This document shows, one piece after another, positions 9,132-18,064 of a stretch of DNA of 64,000 bases (its first letter is position 1; every line of letters starts with the position of its first letter). The position numbers were made by a program, and so were the translations under genes. The notes under the pieces are model-generated. The model saw only the letters and a list, made by a program, of their open reading frames with translations. It was not told the DNA's origin and searched no databases. The DNA is taken from positions 124,001 through 188,000 of the forward strand of contig CAZWAD010000002.1 of assembly GCA_964631835.1 (NCBI GenBank). The letters run 5' to 3'. The stretch is from Bog-950 sp964631835. Lineage in GTDB: Bacteria > Bacteroidota > Bacteroidia > Chitinophagales > LD1.

Positions 9132-10493
9132 TCAGGATTGTTTTCGGGGCAGAACCCGGTCTTTAAACATCTGATACAATCGTTCCTTTTCGATTATTGC
9201 AACACTGTCAACAATTGAATTTATATTTAGCGACATTATCCCCTTGAACGACTCTTCATAAATATTTTCTTCTGTAGCACGTTGCAAAATATAAGTTAAG
9301 CGTTGCTCAATTACTCTCTCCTTTTCATACTTCTTTTCATTTCTTCTCTTCAGTTCGTATGAAATCTTTTGCAGCAAATCATCAATACTCTTGTGCTGGA
9401 TGTGTGTGCTGAGTACGGAATGATTTTCATTTTGCAAACTCCATTGGTTTATTTGAGCGGATAATTGCAGATAAGCATTTCGGTTTTGTTTTTCGAGGCT
9501 GGTAGCGGCATCAGGTGTTTGAGTCTTCAGGAAATCATGCAATTTTTTCAACTCTGTTTTTCCCATGTTCATTAAACTGCAATGTGGGGGGTCGAACACA
9601 GTATTGAAGAAAACCAAAGCTCCGAGGTGGTTGGCGAGCTCGATTAACGCGGGAATTTCGTGTGCATTTTGAGGCATTGGGCAAAATGATAATGAGAGAT
9701 TTTTGTTTTTTTCCTTACAGAGTTTGCTGTAAAACTTCAAATTCTCCATTACCCGTTCAAAGTTTGTATTCAGGCGAATGGATTCATAAACTTTTTTTGA
9801 TACCCCATCAATTGAAACTGAAATGGAGAATGACAATTCATTTAGGATTTTCTTCACACGATTATTTAATATGGTAGCATTTGTCTGAACCGAAATACTT
9901 ATACCCGGGTTTATCTTGGTAATTCGTTCCCATATATCAAAATAAACAGGAATCAGAAATGGTTCTCCTCCCAGGAATTGTGCCCGTTCGAGATATGGTA
10001 GGTAGAATTCAAGTTCTTCAATAAATTTTTCTCCATAGGGGGACTTAATAGCAGATCTCTTTTCGCGGTTTTCTCTTATTGAAGAAGAAAACTCACCGCT
10101 ACACATGATACATTCTAAATTGCAGGTATTACTCAGCTCAAATTCAAAACTTACAGGGAAATTTTTGGAATTACCCTTAAAATTATCATAATTCTTTGCC
10201 GGTAAAGAATCGTAATTCCCCGATTCAAGAATCATTTTACAACCGGCACAACCGAGGCTAAAATCATTTTGCCTGAGAGAATTTCTGAGTTCGGTTATTT
10301 TTTCACTTTCCCAAATCTGTTGAATGCTTTGTTCCGGGTAACGACCTACTTCATACGCCCTGTTGAAACAGCAACTTAAAACCACACCTGTATTCGTGAA
10401 GAACAAGTTTCTGGCGGGAGCGTGACAAACGGAGTCAAGGTCATTCCGGCTTCGTGTAAGCTGGTAATTATTCAACGCAGAATCAGCCATCAA
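9132..10493 (-). CDS. radical SAM protein with N-terminal twitch/SPASM-like Cys domain
   Basis: 453 aa. The N-terminal segment (about 20-105) carries Cys residues in CHAPARN, SCCFN and CAGC, as in the auxiliary-cluster twitch or SPASM fold placed before the core. The radical SAM cluster site is CNLECIMC near 133-140, followed by a GGEPF-type SAM-binding strand. Such enzymes often modify peptides or sugars. It is the third gene of a minus-strand unit behind two PhyH genes (11 bp gap), which suggests joint action on one substrate. A second protein of the same layout lies at 57519-58907. Confidence 0.85.
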   Translation of the reverse strand: MMADSALNNYQLTRSRNDLDSVCHAPARNLFFTNTGVVLSCCFNRAYEVGRYPEQSIQQIWESEKITELRNSLRQNDFSLGCAGCKMILESGNYDSLPAKNYDNFKGNSKNFPVSFEFELSNTCNLECIMCSGEFSSSIRENREKRSAIKSPYGEKFIEELEFYLPYLERAQFLGGEPFLIPVYFDIWERITKINPGISISVQTNATILNNRVKKILNELSFSISVSIDGVSKKVYESIRLNTNFERVMENLKFYSKLCKEKNKNLSLSFCPMPQNAHEIPALIELANHLGALVFFNTVFDPPHCSLMNMGKTELKKLHDFLKTQTPDAATSLEKQNRNAYLQLSAQINQWSLQNENHSVLSTHIQHKSIDDLLQKISYELKRRNEKKYEKERVIEQRLTYILQRATEENIYEESFKGIMSLNINSIVDSVAIIEKERLYQMFKDRVLPRKQS

Positions 10494-10504
10494 AAAGTAT
10501 CTGA

Positions 10505-11371
10505 TTAAATGGCGCTAAAGAAATTTTCAAAATCCTTCCTGCTAAAGTGATTTTCGGAGGGTTCTGCCTGGCGAATAACCCTGTAATTTGCCGGAGGTGC
10601 GTTGAAAATATCTCCATAAAAATAAAACTGTCTGTCAATCTCATAAACTGAAACCAAATTTTGCTCCGGGTTTTTGTAAAAATGCAATTGAGGAGCATTT
10701 TTGGGCTTTATTCCAAAAGCAATGGCAATACGTTCTTTATCAGTTTTGTTTGGATAAGAGAAATGAATAAGTGCGTGGTCAAGCATCAACACCTCACCGG
10801 CTTTCATTTTCACCGGAACAGCATGCTCATAAACAAAATCATCAAACTCACGGTACGGATAAGTGGTATACATTCCCCTTGTGGGGTGTCCCAACCGGTG
10901 GCTTTCAGGTAATACATGTACGCAGCCATTTGTTTCGTCAACATCTTCAAGAGGTATCCATGCAAATATCGAAGATGTCACCTCCTCATCCACAATTGGA
11001 TTATCAATGTGGGGACCAAGCAAACCTGTAGGCCCTGGTGCTTTGAGAAGCATTGTGCCGCCTAAAAAATCCGCGTTTTCCGGGTTTATGATCAGGTGAA
11101 TATTTGCTTTCACATATTCATCAATCACTTCACCGGTTATATTCCGAAGGTCGAAATTTGGAGAACAACCTGTAGCAAAAACGCCATTGGTTACATCCTC
11201 ATGAATATTGTTTCGTATAGAAAGTAATTTCTGCCTGACCAGATTCACAGTATTCCCGTCAAAAAGTTTGGTAACCACGTAGCCCCTTTCCGCATACTGT
11301 TTTTGACTTGCATGCTCAAAAAAATAGCTCGTATCAAATCTGCTTAAATTCTTTTGAAGAGTTTCAATCAT
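10505..11371 (-). CDS. PhyH-family Fe(II)/2OG dioxygenase 2
   Basis: 288 aa. Metal ligands are His121-Ile-Asp123 and His203, with Arg214 for 2OG. Around them are FAWIPLEDVDETNG and the PESHRLGH turn. The C-terminal tail FSRKDFENFF is a short motif shared in spirit with other members here (a Phe-rich end). It sits 10 bp downstream of another PhyH gene (11382-12281) and 11 bp before the radical SAM gene, forming a three-gene operon. The exact substrate cannot be read from the sequence. Confidence 0.88.
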   Translation of the reverse strand: MIETLQKNLSRFDTSYFFEHASQKQYAERGYVVTKLFDGNTVNLVRQKLLSIRNNIHEDVTNGVFATGCSPNFDLRNITGEVIDEYVKANIHLIINPENADFLGGTMLLKAPGPTGLLGPHIDNPIVDEEVTSSIFAWIPLEDVDETNGCVHVLPESHRLGHPTRGMYTTYPYREFDDFVYEHAVPVKMKAGEVLMLDHALIHFSYPNKTDKERIAIAFGIKPKNAPQLHFYKNPEQNLVSVYEIDRQFYFYGDIFNAPPANYRVIRQAEPSENHFSRKDFENFFSAI

Positions 11372-11381
11372 AAATGACTTT

Positions 11382-12281
11382 TCAGGAATATTTATTACAC
11401 AAGTTTTTCAATTTTCTCTTTGTCATCTTCAAGTCATGATATTTTCTATCCCCCAGAAACTTAAATTTTGAAGGCGGACGCCTCATGAAATCATAGTTGT
11501 TCCAGAAATCTTCATTCACTTCAAAATACTCCACCATTCCGGGAGGAGTTGTTTCATCTTTAAAGATATTAATGATTTCCGAACCAAGAGGAGTAATCAC
11601 GGTAGTCACCGCCAAACGAACTTCTTTAGAATGGTTGGGAGTTGAGCCGTGGATTGTGCCGCTATCGAAAAAAATAATTTCACCCGCTTTGGCTGGAACG
11701 AATTTTGCATATTTCATCAGTACATCATCCATATCTTTGAATTGCCAGGGCAAATTCAATGAGCGATGAACATTGCCAAACCGGTGACTGCCGGGAATCA
11801 TATACATCCACCCGTTTTCTCCGGTAACGTCAGTGAGGGGGATCCATGTGTATATGCCCATATATTTTTCTTCATCAACAAAAGCATTGTCCTGATGTAA
11901 ACTTAACTGGCTGGTTTGTGTTGGGGGTTTAATCTGCATGCTGCCAGGCTGAGGCTGAGCAACATCGGTGTTTAAAAACTGAGCTACAATAGGTTGCGTA
12001 ATTTCAAAGACTGAATTCAAGATGTATGATTTAGCTGTAGAATCGCGGATAAGTCCGCTTCCCATAAATGTGTCCGGGAGCTTACCTCCTATCATCGTAA
12101 GAAAGTTGACGAAGATATTTTTGAGGTCGGCAATTTGTTTCCCATTCAAAACTACTCCACCTCTTGCATAGCCCAACAACTCCAGTTCGCCCTGGAGTTC
12201 GCTGTCTTTGAAAATGTTTAATCGCGCGTATCTTTTATCACGCTCAAAATTTTTAAACCAGGTTTTTTTAAGAAAATTCAT
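11382..12281 (-). CDS. PhyH-family Fe(II)/2OG dioxygenase 3
   Basis: 299 aa. HxD is His129-Gln-Asp131, the distal His is 211 and the 2OG Arg is 222. The strand YTWIPLTDVTGENGWMY precedes PGSHRFGN. A basic N-terminal 25 residues (KKTWFKNFERDKRYAR) is longer than in its neighbours and is not a signal peptide. It is the first gene of the unit 12281 to 9132 and is transcribed away from the PhyH gene at 12334. Confidence 0.88.
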   Translation of the reverse strand: MNFLKKTWFKNFERDKRYARLNIFKDSELQGELELLGYARGGVVLNGKQIADLKNIFVNFLTMIGGKLPDTFMGSGLIRDSTAKSYILNSVFEITQPIVAQFLNTDVAQPQPGSMQIKPPTQTSQLSLHQDNAFVDEEKYMGIYTWIPLTDVTGENGWMYMIPGSHRFGNVHRSLNLPWQFKDMDDVLMKYAKFVPAKAGEIIFFDSGTIHGSTPNHSKEVRLAVTTVITPLGSEIINIFKDETTPPGMVEYFEVNEDFWNNYDFMRRPPSKFKFLGDRKYHDLKMTKRKLKNLCNKYS

Positions 12282-12333
12282 TCCGGCTATTTGAAGCGAA
12301 AGTAATGCACTATTTTTATCCGAAATATTAAAA
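12282..12333. promoter_or_regulatory. divergent promoter region between two PhyH genes
   Basis: A 52-bp spacer separates divergent starts at 12281 (minus) and 12334 (plus). On the minus strand TACTTTCG (12297-12304) is one mismatch from the TAnnTTTG -7 box and lies 16 nt before the minus start. The plus side is AT-rich without a clear box. Both genes must be started from here unless long read-through occurs. Confidence 0.4.
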
Positions 12334-13275
12334 ATGATTTACGAGAACAACCCATGGAAGCTAGTTCCATTTAACTATATTAAAAACGAAGAGTTAGCTG
12401 ACTCGATTTATAAAGAAGGAATAAAAGTAGTGGACTTTCTAAGCCTGTCTCAATTGGAAGACTTAAGGGAACTATACCAGCGTACTCATCAAATCGATGA
12501 TAAATCGGGAGGGTTGTTTTACGGAGTCTATTCACAGGATTTGAGTTACCGGGAGTTAATTCAGGAAAAAGTTAGTGCAATTCTTCAGCCATCGCTTGAA
12601 AAGTATTTTCTCGATTACAAAGTGATGGTAAATACTTTTGTCGTAAAAGTAAGCGGACCCAAGAGCCAGTTTTTTATTCACCAGGACCATACTTCGTTGG
12701 ATGAGTTCAAGTATTCTTCACTAAGCATCTGGATTCCTCTTCAGGATATTGATGAAACAAACGGAGCTATGTGCGTAGTAAGAAAAAGCCATCATTTCTT
12801 TTCTCCTTATCGTGGAATTTCATTTGCGCCTGTTTTTGCAAACATTCAATCGACTATCCGGAAATATCTTGAACCTGTATTTCTAAAAGCAGGTCAGGCG
12901 ATATTTTTTGACAACCGGTTACTTCATCATTCGCTGCCAAATAATTCCGGGGCGAACAGGGCTGTGTTGGTGTCAGGTATTTTTCCTAAGGAAGCAAAGC
13001 TTATTCAGTGTCACAAAGCTTCTCTGGATTCCGAGATTGAGCTGATTGAGCAAGATGACAATTTTTTGAGGATATATCTGAAATTCAACGAAGGATGTAC
13101 CGACCGACCGCATTTGGGAGAATCATTAGGCTTTGTAAAAGATGAATATCCCCAAATTACTATTGAACAGTTTGAGCAGCTTTGTGTAATAAACGGAATT
13201 GAACCCGCAAATTATTTAACTGAAGATGTTGAGTTTGATTGCAACATGATAATGGAACCACTTCATAAACAGTAA
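12334..13275 (+). CDS. PhyH-family Fe(II)/2OG dioxygenase 4
   Basis: 313 aa, one of the longest members. Ligands are His116-Gln-Asp118 and His198; Arg209 should hold 2OG. It belongs to a visible subgroup with 17102-18064 and 18961-19839: all three have a long insert after the GSH/KSH turn, the pattern KAGQAIFFDNRLLHHSLPN, and a late DDNF/DNNW segment. It heads a two-gene plus-strand unit, with the next PhyH ATG 8 bp after its stop. Confidence 0.88.
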   Translation: MIYENNPWKLVPFNYIKNEELADSIYKEGIKVVDFLSLSQLEDLRELYQRTHQIDDKSGGLFYGVYSQDLSYRELIQEKVSAILQPSLEKYFLDYKVMVNTFVVKVSGPKSQFFIHQDHTSLDEFKYSSLSIWIPLQDIDETNGAMCVVRKSHHFFSPYRGISFAPVFANIQSTIRKYLEPVFLKAGQAIFFDNRLLHHSLPNNSGANRAVLVSGIFPKEAKLIQCHKASLDSEIELIEQDDNFLRIYLKFNEGCTDRPHLGESLGFVKDEYPQITIEQFEQLCVINGIEPANYLTEDVEFDCNMIMEPLHKQ

Positions 13276-13283
13276 TAAGATTG

Positions 13284-14096
13284 ATGAATACTGTTTTTAT
13301 AAATCCTGAGCTTGATTGGCAATTTAAGGAACAAGGGTATGTGCAGCGCAATTTACTTTATCCGAAAGAGATTGAAGTATTATCAAAAACTTTTCATGAA
13401 TATGAAAAGCAATACGCAGAGCCATTCCACACCTCACATTTCAGTGCCGATAAAAAGTACAAGCAGAAAATAAACGATGTTATTTCTGCTGTTCTATTTC
13501 CGCAACTGCAACAGTTGCTCAATAATTATCGTCCGGTTTTTGGGAACTGGATGGTGAAAAAAGGAGAAGGGAATAATGTGATGCCATTACATGCCGACTG
13601 GACTTATGTGGATGAATATAAATATCGTTCACTCGCAGTCTGGATTCCTTTAGTTGACACCGATGAAAAAAATGGCTGCTTCGGATTAATTCCTGGTTCG
13701 CATAAGTTAACACCAATTATCCGCGGTCCAAAAATAACTCAAGGAGACTGGCAGAATTTTGAAAAATGGATTTCAGCTAAGGGCAAACTATTACGGGTGA
13801 AAGCCGGAGAAGGAGTGATATATGACCACGCGCTGCTACATTTTTCCCCGCCAAATGTTTCCGGTAAAATCCGTCCTGCTTTAAACCTTTCATGTGCTCC
13901 AACTAATGCACAACTTCATCACTATTGCGTACCTGAGGGAACGACTCTTGTGAGAAAATACAAAGTGGATGACCTTTCCTTTTTTATTCATTACAATAAT
14001 TTTCAAGTTCCAGAGCGCGGAGTTGTAGAAGAATATTTTGAGCTGGATTCGCTCCATTATATGGATGAAGAAATGAATGCATTTACTTCACAGTAA
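13284..14096 (+). CDS. PhyH-family Fe(II)/2OG dioxygenase 5
   Basis: 270 aa from ATG at 13284; a TTG one codon earlier is less likely. Ligands are His103-Ala-Asp105 and His186, with Arg197. It groups with 14924-15766 and 20732-21619 by the W(T/A)(Y/F)VDE/VEE stretch, the PPN or APN after the distal His, and the following HHY/HYF/YFY block. Its 3' end overlaps the convergent PhyH gene by 14 bp, which is unusual for a pair of coding regions and suggests insertion or rearrangement. Confidence 0.88.
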   Translation: MNTVFINPELDWQFKEQGYVQRNLLYPKEIEVLSKTFHEYEKQYAEPFHTSHFSADKKYKQKINDVISAVLFPQLQQLLNNYRPVFGNWMVKKGEGNNVMPLHADWTYVDEYKYRSLAVWIPLVDTDEKNGCFGLIPGSHKLTPIIRGPKITQGDWQNFEKWISAKGKLLRVKAGEGVIYDHALLHFSPPNVSGKIRPALNLSCAPTNAQLHHYCVPEGTTLVRKYKVDDLSFFIHYNNFQVPERGVVEEYFELDSLHYMDEEMNAFTSQ

Positions 14097-14943
14097 ATGC
14101 TTTTTCACCTGCATATTTTTGGTAGCACTCTGCGAGCTGCTTTGAATTGATTAGCTTGTTGTTGATGGTTTGTGGAGGCAAAGTTGACTTCTTAATTGCT
14201 GATTCGGGAATCAAACCCTTTTCCAAAACAGAAAGGCTTCGGAAAAACTCTATTGTTTCAAATTTATATGCACTGGTTTGCAGATCCGGTTCACAGTGAT
14301 AATACATGACCTCAGCATCGTCTTCAACAAGACTGATTATGATTGCAACACGGTCGCTGCTCGTTGTATTGGGATATGAACCATGAAAGAGTGCTGTCTT
14401 GTAAGCGAAAACTTGTCCTTCTTTCAAAGTAACAGGTCTTATGTATGGCTCAATAAGGTCATCGGAAGGTACACGAGGAATGTCAAAACTACCCGAACGG
14501 AAATTTTGAAAAAATTTATGACTAAAAGGAAGGATAAATAATCCGCCATTTTCTTGCTCTGTGTTTTGAAGTGGAAACCACAAATGAAAGTTGTGCTTGC
14601 TTTGCTCATCAACAATATTCCAATCTTGATGTAAACTCATTTCGCTGGAAGTGTTTGCCTTTTTCACAACGAAATGAGCGACATGAAATCTGAATTTCCA
14701 AAAATGATTGTTAACCGCATTTCTTGCAACCGAAATAATTTTATTGCTGATTTCTAGATTTCGCTCAAGCGAATTTTCAGTTTTACTGTGGCTTACATAC
14801 ATCCCTTCGCCAGACATATGCCCGAAATACTCTTGGTAAATTAGTTTGAATTTCTTCAACTCTTCCGGGCTAAACAGTTCTATTTCTGCAAAGCCCAATT
14901 CATCCAAATTGTTCTGTAGTTCATTATTGTTGAAGTAAGCCAT
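14083..14943 (-). CDS. PhyH-family Fe(II)/2OG dioxygenase 6
   Basis: 286 aa. Ligands are His105-Gln-Asp107 and His187, with Arg198. Its closest relative in the window by eye is 19871-20728: both have SHKFF/SHRFF, NFRSGS/NYRSGS and ALFHGSYPN. It is the last gene of the long minus-strand series that starts at 21619. Its start overlaps the previous gene by 20 bp, which points to translational coupling. Confidence 0.88.
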   Translation of the reverse strand: MAYFNNNELQNNLDELGFAEIELFSPEELKKFKLIYQEYFGHMSGEGMYVSHSKTENSLERNLEISNKIISVARNAVNNHFWKFRFHVAHFVVKKANTSSEMSLHQDWNIVDEQSKHNFHLWFPLQNTEQENGGLFILPFSHKFFQNFRSGSFDIPRVPSDDLIEPYIRPVTLKEGQVFAYKTALFHGSYPNTTSSDRVAIIISLVEDDAEVMYYHCEPDLQTSAYKFETIEFFRSLSVLEKGLIPESAIKKSTLPPQTINNKLINSKQLAECYQKYAGEKAFTVK

Positions 14944-15766
14944 GAGAAGTTTTTCGGGCGTTTTTGATAATACTCAAGTCATCTTCCGAAAAATAGAGCT
15001 TAGAATGCACATACGGAATTTCTTCAGCTTCAACAGAAGGAAGTTCAAAGCAATGGAAATCGGTGAAGAAATTCGATGACACTTTTGCTTTCTTCAAAGT
15101 CGGTGACTGATTACTGCGATCAAAAAAGTAATGAATAAATTGGGTATTTGCCGGAGCAACAACCATGGATGCAACTACTCTTGTTTCGTTTGAAAGATTG
15201 GGTGGCGATGCATGAACTAGCCGTGAATTGAGAAACAAAGCTTCTCCTGCTTTCATCTCTAAACCAGTCATGCGGTTGTTTTGCAAAAATTCATTGAAAG
15301 GTGTTAAAGGGTTTTCAAAAAACCTTCCACGTATGTAGTTTTTTGTATACTGGCTTCCGGGAATAATTTGCAATGTTCCGTTAGTTTCACTCACATCACT
15401 TAGCGGAATCCAAATGGTCATGGAGTCAAATTGTGGTTCTTCAACAAAAGCCCAATCCTGATGCGGAATTAAAGAACTTTCAACTCCGGGATGTTTGACC
15501 ATAAAATTTCCAAACACCAACTGAAAATCTGTTAGGATATCTTTAAGTCGTAAACCAATGACTTGCTTTAAATGACTATCAATTTTTTGACGGTGGGGCT
15601 TATTCTTGCTCCAAATAGTTGTATAAAAAGGCTGGTCAATTCCCGCTTCATGTGAAGTTTCGGAGTAAAGCTTTTTCAACTCATTTACTTCAAGATTATT
15701 GAGCATGGGTAAAATTGCAAACCCCCGCTGGTCATATTGTATTTTATAGGTGTCGTGTTTGAGCAT
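14924..15766 (-). CDS. PhyH-family Fe(II)/2OG dioxygenase 7
   Basis: 280 aa. Ligands are His102-Gln-Asp104 and His185, with Arg196. The turn before the variable loop reads PGSQYTKNYIRG, with Gln replacing the usual His after GS. The subgroup is that of 13284 and 20732. It starts 9 bp after the ABC ATPase gene and overlaps the next PhyH gene by 20 bp. Confidence 0.88.
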   Translation of the reverse strand: MLKHDTYKIQYDQRGFAILPMLNNLEVNELKKLYSETSHEAGIDQPFYTTIWSKNKPHRQKIDSHLKQVIGLRLKDILTDFQLVFGNFMVKHPGVESSLIPHQDWAFVEEPQFDSMTIWIPLSDVSETNGTLQIIPGSQYTKNYIRGRFFENPLTPFNEFLQNNRMTGLEMKAGEALFLNSRLVHASPPNLSNETRVVASMVVAPANTQFIHYFFDRSNQSPTLKKAKVSSNFFTDFHCFELPSVEAEEIPYVHSKLYFSEDDLSIIKNARKTSHGLLQQ

Positions 15767-15775
15767 CTTTAAACT

Positions 15776-17044
15776 TCAGCTTATTTTTTCATAGTCCCAC
15801 TGGAAATCCGGACGCAAGACCACTGGAGAAATATCGTGATACTGCAGCTTCGGATTCTTACTTATCTTGAACCTGAACATTTCATTATGAATATAAAGCT
15901 CTTTGCCGCTATCTGCACCAAACCGCAACATCATGGAATAATTATTGTGATTAAAGAAACGCGAAGGCAAAATGCATTTGTAACTAAAAAGTCCCGTTTC
16001 ATCACCGAATTGCCGCCAAATATCTTCACCGGTTTTATTGTGAAGAGGAGTAACAAAGAAAACAGGGTTGTTCATCATATCATAAAATACCACTGAAACA
16101 ACCACGGAGCCGGCATGTTGTTGTTTTAAAAACAGTATTTCTACTTCGGTTTCATCTTCAATATAAATGTTGCTGTCTACTCTATTTTCTTTTACCCTTA
16201 TTGAAACCTGATGGAGTCGGATAATATTGTTTCCCGGAGCGTCTGTATCTTTCCATCTCCACACATACCCGGCATTGCCGCTTAAAGATTCTGCGTAATT
16301 GCCATTTAATGAAAAACCGGAAACATATTGGTCAATGATATCTTGTGCATTTCCTGAACTGGTTACTCTTCCTTTCTCTAACAATATGCAGCGTTGGGCA
16401 AGCTGAAGTATTTCGTTCAAACTGTGTGAAGCCAATATCATTGTAACTCCCGTTCCGATAAGCGAACGGACTTTTTCAAAAGTGCGTTGTTTAAACTCGG
16501 CATCCCCTGCCGAAAGCACTTCATCAAACAATAATATAGAGGCATCGCTATGCAAAGCCACAGAAACTGCGAGACGCAAATACATTCCGTTGGAATAATT
16601 TTTTACTGACATGGGCAAAAAACTTCCAATTCCGCTGAACTCAGCTATTTCACCGTACCTTTCCTGAACAAGTTCCCTGCTCATTCCAATCATTTTGCCA
16701 TACAGAAAAATATTTTCCTCACCGGTAAGGTCAGGGTGCATTCCTGTGCCGATTTCAAGAATAGATGAAACTCTGCGGTTTAATATAATATCACCTTCGG
16801 TGGGTTTGGTAATACCGCTGAGTATCCTTAGAAGAGTACTTTTGCCTGAACCATTTTTCCCGATTATGCCCAAGACTTCGCCCTGAGCAGCCTGGAAAGA
16901 AATGTTTTTCAAAGCCCAGAAAGAATCATTGCCGTTTTGCCCGATAGTGTTTTTTGATGCTGTAATGCTAGTACCGGAAACAGCTTCCATTACGCGGAAC
17001 GAATATTTTTTAGAAATGTTATGGACCGAAATAACAGAATTCAT
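15776..17044 (-). CDS. Wzt-like ABC transporter ATP-binding protein
   Basis: ABC ATPase of the polysaccharide/teichoic-acid export class. Walker A is GKNGSGKST, the Q-loop and signature region contain NYSNGMYLRL, and Walker B is ILLFDEVLSAGD. After about residue 250 comes a beta-rich C-terminal domain like that of Wzt, which in O-antigen export recognises the modified glycan end. ATG at 17044 is chosen because the reading frame extends upstream only to an ATG at 17056 and a GTG at 17062. No Wzm-type permease gene is in the window. PhyH genes flank it on both sides. Confidence 0.9.
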   Translation of the reverse strand: MNSVISVHNISKKYSFRVMEAVSGTSITASKNTIGQNGNDSFWALKNISFQAAQGEVLGIIGKNGSGKSTLLRILSGITKPTEGDIILNRRVSSILEIGTGMHPDLTGEENIFLYGKMIGMSRELVQERYGEIAEFSGIGSFLPMSVKNYSNGMYLRLAVSVALHSDASILLFDEVLSAGDAEFKQRTFEKVRSLIGTGVTMILASHSLNEILQLAQRCILLEKGRVTSSGNAQDIIDQYVSGFSLNGNYAESLSGNAGYVWRWKDTDAPGNNIIRLHQVSIRVKENRVDSNIYIEDETEVEILFLKQQHAGSVVVSVVFYDMMNNPVFFVTPLHNKTGEDIWRQFGDETGLFSYKCILPSRFFNHNNYSMMLRFGADSGKELYIHNEMFRFKISKNPKLQYHDISPVVLRPDFQWDYEKIS

Positions 17045-17101
17045 GATTGCATACATTGGCACAAAGATTCAACTTCGACACAAAGAGCCCTGTAAAAAAC
17101 A

Positions 17102-18064
17102 TTAAGCACCTACAGCAGATAAAATTTTAGAAAAAACAGATGATTTTCTAACCGGTATAATATTGTATTTATAAGTTTTATAGGGGCGTGGATTTTTTAC
17201 TAAACTGATAAATTCTTCCCTATTCAAAAAGAACGGTTCATAATCTAATGTTCCGGCTTTTACACCTATCAGTGGACGTTCAGTCGTATTACTCCATAAA
17301 GGATTTGTAAACCAGTTATTATCCTGAAAATACACTTCAATTGGCGCATTTTTCTGTTTGGGGTTTTTATACAAGCTAATGAATTGTTTATTCGGGGCAA
17401 CAATACTTGCAATAGCAGTTATTCTGATTTTGCCCGATGAATTAGGCATGGAGCAATGCAGTGTCCGGTTATCGAATAAAAGCGCCTCCCCCGCTTTCAT
17501 GCGGATACACTCTTTCATTTCGTATAAAGTATCATAAATATTTGTGTATGGATTTGGAACAGTTACGGCATGTACAGGCGGCAAAAACAGATGACTACCC
17601 CGTATCATCTGCAGTGCACCATTTGTTTCATCTACGTCCATCAGGGGGCACCAGATTTTTATATGCTGATTTTCGCTTTCGTCAATAAGCAAAGTAGGGT
17701 CCTGATGCATGCTTATCTGCGAGGATGAATCAGTAGTTGGTTTTTTAGTCATGAAAATACTTACCAAAAATTCATGATTTTCAAACAAGTTGTTGATGCG
17801 CGGTTTCAAAATTTTTAGTATTCCCTCGCTTATCTTTCTTTTAACCTCTGCCGGTGAATTAGCATTGCTGTCGGCATAAGAGCTATTGAGCGAAACTTCC
17901 GAAAAATAATTTTTGTATAAAGCAAAAAGTTCATTGATATCGGTTTCTGTAATTAATGGAACGACAGTAAAACCATTGTGGGCAAGATTATTTTCAGCCT
18001 CTTTATTTTTGATAATTATGCTTCCGCTCATTTCTTTCAAATTATCTTCTTCAAGCCCAAACAT
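17102..18064 (-). CDS. PhyH-family Fe(II)/2OG dioxygenase 8
   Basis: 320 aa. Ligands are His120-Gln-Asp122 and His203, with Arg214. It shares with 12334 and 18961 the long loop (VPNPYTNIYDTLYE) and AGEALLFDNRTLHCSMPN. The first residues overlap the preceding halogenase-like gene by 14 bp; a Met at residue 12 would remove the overlap. Its C-terminus has an extra basic tail (KYNIIPVRKSS). Confidence 0.88.
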   Translation of the reverse strand: MFGLEEDNLKEMSGSIIIKNKEAENNLAHNGFTVVPLITETDINELFALYKNYFSEVSLNSSYADSNANSPAEVKRKISEGILKILKPRINNLFENHEFLVSIFMTKKPTTDSSSQISMHQDPTLLIDESENQHIKIWCPLMDVDETNGALQMIRGSHLFLPPVHAVTVPNPYTNIYDTLYEMKECIRMKAGEALLFDNRTLHCSMPNSSGKIRITAIASIVAPNKQFISLYKNPKQKNAPIEVYFQDNNWFTNPLWSNTTERPLIGVKAGTLDYEPFFLNREEFISLVKNPRPYKTYKYNIIPVRKSSVFSKILSAVGA

